Below, piece after piece: positions 35,880 to 42,933 of a DNA stretch of 64,000 bases; positions within the stretch are counted from its first letter, which is position 1, and each line of letters starts with the position of its first letter. Below the pieces are notes generated by a model, which was not told the DNA's origin, ran no database searches, and was given only the letters and a program-made list of their open reading frames with translations. Origin of the DNA: Polaribacter sargassicola (lineage in GTDB: Bacteria; Bacteroidota; Bacteroidia; Flavobacteriales; Flavobacteriaceae); the NCBI RefSeq assembly GCF_021991835.1, contig NZ_JAHDAU010000004.1, positions 124,001 through 188,000 on the forward strand, written 5' to 3'. The position numbers and the translations under genes are program-made.

Positions 35880-36247
35880 GAACTCTAAAGCATCGCGTTT
35901 TGTATAAAATCCGTAAAATATAAAATATTATATTTGGCTAAATACAAACTTAACCGTAGTATTTATCGACTGTCCTACGTTTCTAAACTAAATATTGGTA
36001 ATAATTATAACCTTAAATTTCCCTGAAATAAGTTGATTAAAAATTAAACTTTTAATTATTGTCAATTATGAAAAATACAGAATAAACATTGGCGAAAAAA
36101 TATGGTAAATTTACCTAAACAAAAAAATTAAGAACAAAACCTTTTTCAAACTATTTTTCACCTTTTAAACAGCTAAGAAATCTTTTAAAAAGACAATTTT
36201 TTAACTAAAAACCCATTCAATACAATACAACTCATCAACATATATAA
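35880..36247. other. 368-nt non-coding gap with palindromic repeat-like segment
   Basis: No frame of convincing codon pattern on either strand. The first ~100 nt hold two inverted repeats: AAATATAA/TTATATTT (35916-35923 and 35928-35935, loop of 4) and CGTAG/CTACG (35955-35959 and 35975-35979). The text around them (GGCTAAATACAAACTTAACC and the CGACTGTCCTACG word) looks like a dispersed flavobacterial repeat. The remaining ~260 nt are AT-rich with no clear promoter box; the sulfatase promoter should lie here. Confidence 0.5.
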
Positions 36248-37525
36248 ATGAAAAAAGCACTGTACATTTTAATATCAATCTTATTCTTGGGTTGTAATAT
36301 AAATCAAACTAAAAAACCATCAGGTAAAAAACCAAACATACTATTTATTATAGCAGATGATATGGGTAAAGATGCATTAGCCGGATTTACCGAAGGAACC
36401 ATAAAACCACATACACCAAATATAGATGCTATTAGAAAAGAAGGTTTAAGCTTTAATAACTTCTGGACATATCCAACATGTTCACCAACAAGAGCATCAA
36501 TGATTACGGGCAAATATGGATATAGAACAGATGTAAGATGGGCAAACCAAAAATTGAATGAAAGTGAAATTTTATTGCAAAAATACATCAACCAAAATAC
36601 TAATAATTCTTATGCCACAGCGGTAGTTGGTAAATGGCATATTTCTGGTTATGATACAACTATTAATCCTGAAAAATTTGGTATAGACTATTACGCAGGA
36701 ATTTTTATAGGTTCTGTTAAAGATTATTATAATTGGCCTTTATCAGAAAAAGGAAAACAAACAACATCAACAGAATACACTACCAAAAAATTTACAGATT
36801 TAGCGTTCAATTGGATTAATAAACAAGAAAAACCTTGGTTTATGTGGTTAGCATATAATGCGCCACACACGCCTTTTCATATTCCTCCTGCAGAAATGCA
36901 CAGTCAAGGTAATTTACCTCCTTATACTAAAGATTTAGATCCAACTCCTTATTTTATGGCTTCTATAGAAGCAATGGACTACCAAATAGGAAAACTTTTA
37001 AATTCAATGCCTAAAGAAGAAAGAGAAAATACCATCATTATTTTTATGGGTGATAACGGTACAGAACCCGTAGTTACCCAAACCCCATATTCTAAAAATC
37101 AGGTAAAAAGAAGCCTACACCAAGGCGGTATAAATATGCCCTTATTTGTGTCTGGAAAAGGAGTTAAAAGAAAAGGCATCGATAATAATTTAATAACGAG
37201 TACAGATATTTTTGCTACAATAGCCGAAATAGCAGGTGTAGAAATTGATGAAATTAATGATAGCAAAAGCTTTAAACCGCTTTTATCTGAAAAAAAATTA
37301 ATTAGAAAATATCAGTATTCTGAAATGAAGAATGAAAAAAATGATGCTTGGACAATTAGCAACGGTACTTATAAATTATTAGTATTTGCTGATGGAAAAG
37401 AAGAAATGTACCACTTAATTAATGATCCATACGAGAAAAATAACATTCTAAATTCGTCTCTAAATACTATTGAAAAAAAGTCTAAAGAAGAATTAGAAAT
37501 CGAATTGTTGAGAATAAGAAATTAA
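36248..37525 (+). CDS. Type I sulfatase (arylsulfatase family), lipoprotein
   Basis: Lipoprotein of 425 residues (lipobox LFLGC, Cys16) with a complete sulfatase core: metal ligands IADDMG (Asp37, Asp38), the modification site Cys78-Ser-Pro-Thr-Arg82 (Cys type, converted to formylglycine), GKWHISGYDT, APHTPFHIP and FMGDNGTEP. It removes sulfate esters from carbohydrates or aryl compounds. No SusC/SusD pair, glycoside hydrolase or formylglycine-generating enzyme is adjacent, so the substrate is open. Length is at the short end for the family. Confidence 0.92.
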   Translation: MKKALYILISILFLGCNINQTKKPSGKKPNILFIIADDMGKDALAGFTEGTIKPHTPNIDAIRKEGLSFNNFWTYPTCSPTRASMITGKYGYRTDVRWANQKLNESEILLQKYINQNTNNSYATAVVGKWHISGYDTTINPEKFGIDYYAGIFIGSVKDYYNWPLSEKGKQTTSTEYTTKKFTDLAFNWINKQEKPWFMWLAYNAPHTPFHIPPAEMHSQGNLPPYTKDLDPTPYFMASIEAMDYQIGKLLNSMPKEERENTIIIFMGDNGTEPVVTQTPYSKNQVKRSLHQGGINMPLFVSGKGVKRKGIDNNLITSTDIFATIAEIAGVEIDEINDSKSFKPLLSEKKLIRKYQYSEMKNEKNDAWTISNGTYKLLVFADGKEEMYHLINDPYEKNNILNSSLNTIEKKSKEELEIELLRIRN

Positions 37526-37786
37526 AATAACTTTTGTTAATTAAGTATAAAATTGATTGACTATTAATAGACTACTGCTAAAAATTCTATTCAGTTTTAT
37601 TTGCTAATTTTTACACAACATAACACAAAATTCTTAGTAAAAAAAATGGTTTTGTATGTAAAGAACTGAACTCTTTAGAAGACATTACATAAAAATTTAG
37701 AGATACAAATTATGAATTCTAAAAATAGAAAAACTCTGTGAAGTTAACTGAGTTCATTAAAAATAATAAAACCTATACTTTTAATC

Positions 37787-38551
37787 TTAAATTGCTAATA
37801 AATCATCATGAATAAAAGTATAATCTAAAACTTCTTGTACTTTTTTAGAACTGATAATTTTCCATTGGTAAACATCATTATTTTCAAATTCTGGCATTTC
37901 AAAACCGTTACTTAGTTTTGCTAAAGTATAAAATTCTCTTCTTGTAGGATGATGATTAGAACAGGCATTAAAAGTTTCATTCCAACAATTTTGATCGATA
38001 ATTTCGTGTATAATTTCTATACAATCTTCTTTATGAATCATATTTACAAAACCTTTTGGCTGCGGAATTTTTCGTCCGTTTTTAAACCAATTACAAGGCT
38101 GTCTTTCATCACCAAATAAACCAGCAAAACGAATTATGGTTGTTTCAAAAAAAGTATTTTCTTTAAACAAGTTTTCAATTTCTACTAAAGGATGATTTTT
38201 TAGTACATCATCTTCTTCTGTCATCACTTTATTAATTCTGCCATAAACAGATGTAGAACTAATAAAAATTACTTTCTGTATGCTAGATTCTTCTATTTGA
38301 GAAATCAAATTTTCAAAACCATCAATATCTTTACTAGTAATTGCAATAATTAAAATATCAGAATTTAAAAAGGTATCAAACTCTTCAAAATCTGCAATAT
38401 CAACAATATAAGCTTCTATTCCGTTATCTTCTAAAAGCTCTAATTTATCTTCAGATGTAGTAGAACCTTTTACAAAAAAACCTTCATTTAACAAAGAAAT
38501 TGCTAAAGATTTACCTAACCAACCACAACCTAAAACACTAATATTTTTCAT
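37787..38551 (-). CDS. NAD(P)-binding SDR-type epimerase/dehydratase-like protein
   Basis: Protein of 254 residues with a Rossmann start VLGCGWLGKSLAISLLNEGF, acidic end of strand two replaced by KGSTTS (so NADP is likely), VIFISSTSVYG (active-site Ser/Tyr region), IIRFAGLFGDERQP and VNMIHKEDCIEIIHEII. It matches the YeeZ/extended-SDR group; the Tyr-x3-Lys pair is not obvious (SVYGRINK), so catalysis is uncertain. I chose ATG 38551 (MKNISVLG) over the upstream in-frame start at 38587, because the added residues (LISFKRCFY) do not fit the family. Confidence 0.82.
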   Translation of the reverse strand: MKNISVLGCGWLGKSLAISLLNEGFFVKGSTTSEDKLELLEDNGIEAYIVDIADFEEFDTFLNSDILIIAITSKDIDGFENLISQIEESSIQKVIFISSTSVYGRINKVMTEEDDVLKNHPLVEIENLFKENTFFETTIIRFAGLFGDERQPCNWFKNGRKIPQPKGFVNMIHKEDCIEIIHEIIDQNCWNETFNACSNHHPTRREFYTLAKLSNGFEMPEFENNDVYQWKIISSKKVQEVLDYTFIHDDLLAI

Positions 38552-38671
38552 GTAAAAACACCTTTTAAAACTTATTAACTTTATCAAAGATACAATCCCT
38601 TTTTTAAGGTTTTGTTAACAATACTCATTTTTTGAAATCGTAATTTTATCAAAATTAAAAACGATAACAAA

Positions 38672-39199
38672 ATGAAAAAATTTTTACTAAGTTTATTTGT
38701 AGTTGCAATTTCTTTTTCTACAACAGCGCAAAAAAAACCGAAAGCAAGTCCATTTTCTAAAATTGTACAAACTGTAGGTATAACAGATGTAACTGTAGAG
38801 TTTTCTAGACCAGGAATGAAAGGTAGAACTATTTTTGGTGATTTAGTTCCTTTTGGTAAAGTTTGGAGAACAGGTGCAAACGAAAACACTAAAATTACTT
38901 TTAGTAAAGATGTTACTTTTTCTGGTAAAACTTTAAAAGCAGGAACTTACGCTTTATATACAACACCAAATAAAGATTCTTGGGATTTTATCTTTTATTC
39001 TGATGCTACAAACTGGGGAAATCCTAAAAAATGGGATGAAAGCAAAGTTGCTTTAAAAGTTAGTGCTAAAGTTGATGAAATACCTGTAAAAATTGAAACT
39101 TTTACAATTTCTTTTGATGACTTAACATTAACTTCTGGAGTTTTAGGATTAATGTGGGAAAACACTTACGTAGGTGCAAAGTTTGAAGTAAAAAACTAA
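38672..39199 (+). CDS. DUF2911 domain-containing exported protein
   Basis: Protein of 175 residues with a signal peptide (about 1-19, AISFSTTAQ). The DUF2911 pattern is clear: ASPFSKIVQTVGITDVTVEFSRPGMKGRTIFG, VPFGKVWRTGANENTKITFSKDVTF, AGTYALYTTPN and WDFIFYSDATNWG. The family is a small secreted or periplasmic beta-sandwich common in Bacteroidota, of unknown function. Single gene with a strong terminator after it. Confidence 0.88.
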   Translation: MKKFLLSLFVVAISFSTTAQKKPKASPFSKIVQTVGITDVTVEFSRPGMKGRTIFGDLVPFGKVWRTGANENTKITFSKDVTFSGKTLKAGTYALYTTPNKDSWDFIFYSDATNWGNPKKWDESKVALKVSAKVDEIPVKIETFTISFDDLTLTSGVLGLMWENTYVGAKFEVKN

Positions 39200-39222
39200 A
39201 AACTCATCAAAATATTTTATTT

Positions 39223-39252
39223 AAATCTCAAGTGAAAGCTTGAGATTTTTTT
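39223..39252 (+). terminator. Rho-independent terminator after DUF2911 gene
   Basis: A 10-bp perfect stem (AAATCTCAAG 39223-39232, CTTGAGATTT 39239-39248) with a 6-nt loop and a T-run. Confidence 0.88.
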
Positions 39253-39288
39253 ATGATTTATATTATTAAAATTCTTTTTCTAAATAAT

Positions 39289-39296
39289 TAACTTTG
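39289..39296 (+). promoter_or_regulatory. Putative -7 box (TAACTTTG)
   Basis: TAACTTTG fits TAnnTTTG and lies 26 nt before the methyltransferase ATG at 39322. Confidence 0.45.
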
Positions 39297-39321
39297 TTTT
39301 AAATGATAAAATTTAGGTGTT

Positions 39322-39939
39322 ATGAAAGAAATGTGGGATAATAGATATGCAGAAAATGAATATGCTTATGGTACAGAACCTAACCTATTTTTTAAAGAAT
39401 CTTTAAAGAAATACAAACTAGAAGGTAAAATTCTTTTTCCTGCAGAAGGAGAAGGAAGAAATGCTGTTTATGCAGCAAAAAAAGGGTTAAAAGCTTATGC
39501 TTTTGACATTAGTATTAAAGGTAAAAACAAAGCTTTAAAACTTGCCAAAAAAGAAAATGTAGACTTAAATTATGAAGTTGGTGATTTCTTAAATCTAAAT
39601 TTATTGAATGAAAAATTTGATGTTGCTGCTTTAATTTTTGCCCACTTTCCTCCTAACATTTTAAACAAATACCACACTAAAATAGCAGAATTGATAAAAC
39701 CAAATGGATTTATAATTTTGGAAGGTTTTAGTACAAATCATCTTGAATTACAAAAAGAAAATACCAATGCAGGCGGACCAAAAAATATTGATTTTTTATT
39801 TTCTATTGATATGATTAAAAATGATTTTCCTGATTTTGAAATTCTTTTGCTAGAAGAAAAAGAAGTTGTTCTAGACGAAGGAAAATACCATAAAGCTAAA
39901 AGTAAAGTTATTAGATTTATAGGAAAAAAAATCCGCTAA
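39322..39939 (+). CDS. Class I SAM-dependent methyltransferase (TehB-like)
   Basis: Protein of 205 residues with the small-molecule methyltransferase layout: MWDNRYAENEYAYGTEPN at the start, motif I ILFPAEGEGRNAVYAAKKG, motif II AYAFDIS, and FDVAALIFAHFPPNILNKYHTKIAELIKPNGFIILEGF. It resembles TehB/thiopurine-type enzymes of Bacteroidota; the acceptor is unknown. Cytoplasmic, single gene with its own promoter and terminator flanks. Confidence 0.87.
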   Translation: MKEMWDNRYAENEYAYGTEPNLFFKESLKKYKLEGKILFPAEGEGRNAVYAAKKGLKAYAFDISIKGKNKALKLAKKENVDLNYEVGDFLNLNLLNEKFDVAALIFAHFPPNILNKYHTKIAELIKPNGFIILEGFSTNHLELQKENTNAGGPKNIDFLFSIDMIKNDFPDFEILLLEEKEVVLDEGKYHKAKSKVIRFIGKKIR

Positions 39940-39992
39940 ACACTTATTTTTAAATAAGGCTTTAGAATAAAAATTTATAAATCGTTTAAATA

Positions 39993-40964
39993 TTAATATT
40001 CTAAACCAATAATATTTCTAACTTTATCTAACGTTTTAATTAAGTTTCTAGAAAACTCAAAAGTCATAATATTACTCTCTTTTTTATCCTCTCTTAACAA
40101 TTGGTTAAAATGTTCTGTTTCAAAATTATATCCAATTGTTTTGTAATTAAAATCTATAAGCTCTTCGCTTCCATTTTCTATAACACTTACCGTTGTAGGT
40201 TCATGAAAACGGGTATTTATAATAACAATTGCTTTTTCTAAAGTAAAAATTACTTTTGTAGGTGTTTTTTCTAAAAGTGTACTTTTTAAAAATGCTTTAG
40301 CTGTTTTATAGTTAAAGATAATATTACATTCAGAATCTGCCCCGTTTTCAAAAAAAGAAGCTTCTGCTTCAATAGAAACTGGGTTTCCTAAACTTGACAA
40401 AGCTGCAAAAATTGGATAGATACCAATATCTAATAAACTACCTCCGCCAACTTCTTTTTTAAAAACTCTGCTATCTGTATTATAAGTATTATAAAACCCA
40501 AAATCGGATTCTAAGGTTAGTACTTTTCCAAATTTTTCGCTTCTAATAATATCTAAAACATAATTATAATGTGGCAAAAAATAAGTCCATAATGCTTCCA
40601 TCAATAAAACATTATTTTTCTTTGCTACTGCAATCATTTCTTCTACCTCTTGCAAGTTCATAGCAAAAGGTTTTTCGCATAAAACTGCTTTTTTATGCTG
40701 CAAACAAAGTATAGCATGTTCTTTATGAAAACTATGCGGAGTAGCAATATAAACGGCATCAACTTCTGCGTCTTCAACCAATTCTAAATAAGAATTATAT
40801 GCTTTTGGGGCATTATATTTTTTAGCAAAATCTACAGCTTTTTCTTTATTTCTAGATGCTACAGCAAACAATTCTGCATCTTTAATAGTTGCTAAATCTG
40901 TTGCAAATTTATTGGCAATTTTTCCTGGCCCAATAATTCCCCATTTAATCGTTTTCTTTTGCAT
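39993..40964 (-). CDS. Gfo/Idh/MocA family oxidoreductase
   Basis: NAD(P)-dependent sugar-type dehydrogenase of 323 residues. Rossmann motif WGIIGPGKIANKFATDL, ASRNKEKAVDFAKKY, the conserved CEKPFAMN (Lys of the catalytic site), LMEALWTYFLPHY and GGGSLLDIGIYPIFAALSSLG with the family His replaced by Tyr/Pro context, as in the trans-dihydrodiol dehydrogenase-like subgroup. It is 3 nt downstream of the symporter, so it may act on what the symporter imports. Confidence 0.9.
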   Translation of the reverse strand: MQKKTIKWGIIGPGKIANKFATDLATIKDAELFAVASRNKEKAVDFAKKYNAPKAYNSYLELVEDAEVDAVYIATPHSFHKEHAILCLQHKKAVLCEKPFAMNLQEVEEMIAVAKKNNVLLMEALWTYFLPHYNYVLDIIRSEKFGKVLTLESDFGFYNTYNTDSRVFKKEVGGGSLLDIGIYPIFAALSSLGNPVSIEAEASFFENGADSECNIIFNYKTAKAFLKSTLLEKTPTKVIFTLEKAIVIINTRFHEPTTVSVIENGSEELIDFNYKTIGYNFETEHFNQLLREDKKESNIMTFEFSRNLIKTLDKVRNIIGLEY

Positions 40965-40967
40965 AAC

Positions 40968-42674
40968 CTAAATAGTTTCTACATTATCTTTTGATGGCAT
41001 TAAAAACTGAATTGCAATTGCAATTGCCATTACCAAAACACAGCCTAATAAATTTAACCATAAATACGGCAACCAATCTAATAGAAAAACAGCTATAATT
41101 AATGCTTGTGTTATAATTGCAGCAATAAAAACTGCGTTTCCTTTAACAAACTTAATAAAGAAAGCTAATAAGAAAATACCTAAAACATTTCCGTAAAAAA
41201 TAGATCCAATAATATTTACTAACTGAATTAAATTATCAAACAAATTGGCAATACACGCTACTGAAATAGCTATAATTCCCCACAACAACGTAAACCATTT
41301 AGAAGCTTTTACAAAATGCTCTTCATTTTTTACTCCTTTCACATTTCGTTTATATAAATCTATTGCCGTTGTACTTGCCAAAGCATTTAATTCTGATGCT
41401 GTTGATGACATTGCTGCCGATAAAATTACGGCCAATAAAAGCCCTATTAATCCTCTTGGTAAGTTGTTTAAAATAAAATGGATAAAGACATAATCTTTAT
41501 CGTTAGATTCTATTTTTTTAAGCGTATTTTTCTCATCAATCTTATTAATAATTTCTTTTGCGGCTTCTTTTAACTCTAAATCTCTTTTATTTAACCCTTT
41601 AATTCGTTCTTTTTCTTCTACCTGAAATCCATCAGAAAACAATAATCTCTTATCATTTTCTATAATGATATGTTCTGCTTCTAATTGCTGATATTCTGCT
41701 ACAAATTCAGAATTTTTAACTTCGTCATTTGCGGTAGGATTAAAGTTTAAAGGAGATGCATTAAATTGATAAAAAACAAAAACCATTACACCAATTAACA
41801 GAATAAAAAACTGCATTGGTACTTTTAATAATCCGTTAAAAATTAAACCTAACTGACTCTCTCTAATAGATTTACCAGATAAATAACGCTGCACCTGGCT
41901 TTGATCTGTACCAAAATAAGATAACATTAAAAAAGTTCCACCTAAAATTCCTGTCCAAACTGTGTATCGATTGCTTAAATCAAAAGAAAAATCTAACACT
42001 TGCATTTTATCACTTGCACCTGCAATTTCTAAAGCATTTTTAAACGTAATATTTTCTGGCAACTGACTCATAATCATAAAAAATGCAATCAACATTCCTA
42101 TAAAAATGATAATCATTTGTTGTTTCTGTGTTACGTTTACCGCTTTTGTTCCTCCAGAAACAGTATAAATAATCACTAAAAAACCAATAATAATATTTAG
42201 GGTTAACAAATCCCAATCTAATACAGCACTTAAAATAATTGCGGGTGCAAAAATGGTAATTCCTGCCGCTAAACCACGCTGAACTAAAAATAAAATTGCG
42301 GCTAAACTTCTTGTTTTTAAATCGAATCTTCCTTCTAAAAACTCGTAAGCTGTGTACACTTTTAACTTGTGATAAATAGGTATAAAAACCACACAAATTA
42401 TAATCATTGCAATTGGCAATCCAAAATAAAATTGCACAAAACCCATTCCGCTATGAAAAGCTTGTCCTGGCGTAGATAAAAATGTAATAGCACTTGCCTG
42501 CGTTGCCATTACAGACAAACCAATCGTCCACCATTTAGAGTCGCTTCCACCTTTAATATAATCGGTAACGTTGGCATTTTTTCTGGTAACATACGTACCG
42601 TAAGCAACAATAAAAATTAAGGTAACAGACAGAATAATCCAATCTATTGTATGTAATTTACTCGCAATTTCCAT
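40968..42674 (-). CDS. Sodium:solute symporter (SSS family) with soluble insertion
   Basis: Inner-membrane Na+-coupled importer of 568 residues and about 13 membrane segments. Family marks: DYIKGGSDSKWWTIGLSVMATQASAITFLSTPG, AYEFLEGRFDLKTR, GGTKAVNVTQKQQM, FGTDQSQVQRYLSG and SAAMSSTASELNALASTTAIDLYKR. Between about residues 320 and 405 lies a charged, coiled-coil-like insertion (starting NDEVKNSEFVAEYQQLEAEH) absent from ordinary SSS proteins. Substrate unknown; sugar-type by similarity. It sits between a 35-residue membrane microprotein gene (3-nt gap) and the oxidoreductase. Confidence 0.92.
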   Translation of the reverse strand: MEIASKLHTIDWIILSVTLIFIVAYGTYVTRKNANVTDYIKGGSDSKWWTIGLSVMATQASAITFLSTPGQAFHSGMGFVQFYFGLPIAMIIICVVFIPIYHKLKVYTAYEFLEGRFDLKTRSLAAILFLVQRGLAAGITIFAPAIILSAVLDWDLLTLNIIIGFLVIIYTVSGGTKAVNVTQKQQMIIIFIGMLIAFFMIMSQLPENITFKNALEIAGASDKMQVLDFSFDLSNRYTVWTGILGGTFLMLSYFGTDQSQVQRYLSGKSIRESQLGLIFNGLLKVPMQFFILLIGVMVFVFYQFNASPLNFNPTANDEVKNSEFVAEYQQLEAEHIIIENDKRLLFSDGFQVEEKERIKGLNKRDLELKEAAKEIINKIDEKNTLKKIESNDKDYVFIHFILNNLPRGLIGLLLAVILSAAMSSTASELNALASTTAIDLYKRNVKGVKNEEHFVKASKWFTLLWGIIAISVACIANLFDNLIQLVNIIGSIFYGNVLGIFLLAFFIKFVKGNAVFIAAIITQALIIAVFLLDWLPYLWLNLLGCVLVMAIAIAIQFLMPSKDNVETI

Positions 42675-42677
42675 AAA

Positions 42678-42785
42678 CTAAACTGTAAAATAATTAGTGA
42701 TAAAATAAAATGCAATAATGTAAATTACATTGGCAACTAACACCAAAGTATATTCTTTTTTCCAGGTATGTTTTGGTTCTTTCAT
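42678..42785 (-). CDS. 35-residue membrane microprotein before the symporter
   Basis: Found by reading the reverse strand: ATG at 42785, TAG ending at 42678, 35 codons, protein MKEPKHTWKKEYTLVLVANV followed by IYIIAFYFITNYFTV. A basic, Trp-containing head (Lys/His) is followed by one hydrophobic segment of about 21 residues. It ends 3 nt before the symporter ATG, so translation is probably coupled. The layout resembles the small companion subunits of SSS transporters (DUF997/DUF4212 type) but is shorter. Too short for usual gene finders. Confidence 0.7.
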   Translation of the reverse strand: MKEPKHTWKKEYTLVLVANVIYIIAFYFITNYFTV

Positions 42786-42798
42786 CTGTATTTTTTTG

Positions 42799-42921
42799 AA
42801 GCTTTTTCCTGCTTTCGCTACTCGCTTTTTTTAGTTTGTTTTCGATACAAATTTTTCATTCTTCAAAATTCACTCAAACTAACACTAAAAAAGAGCTCAA
42901 ACAAACCGCTCAATCAGGGCT
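42799..42921. repeat. Structured intergenic element upstream of symporter operon
   Basis: About 120 nt with inverted words: CTTTTTTTAGT (42825-42835) against ACTAAAAAAG (42884-42893), and AGTTTG (42833-42838) against CAAACT (42875-42880). On the reverse strand it reads AGCCCTGATTGAGCGG ... AGCGAGTAGCGAAAGCAGG, words that I recall from repeated intergenic elements of Flavobacteriaceae. GC is higher than in the surrounding spacer. It lies between the PIG-L stop and the microprotein start. Confidence 0.6.
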
Positions 42922-42933
42922 AAACCTATTTAT

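Noticed and set aside
38584..38889. Minus-strand frame overlapping the DUF2911 gene
   Set aside because: The plus-strand DUF2911 protein with signal peptide explains this DNA; the antisense frame has no family pattern.
42040..42396. 118-codon minus-strand frame within the symporter gene
   Set aside because: It is another frame of the same strand as a well-matched transporter; the aromatic-rich product is typical of a shifted frame.
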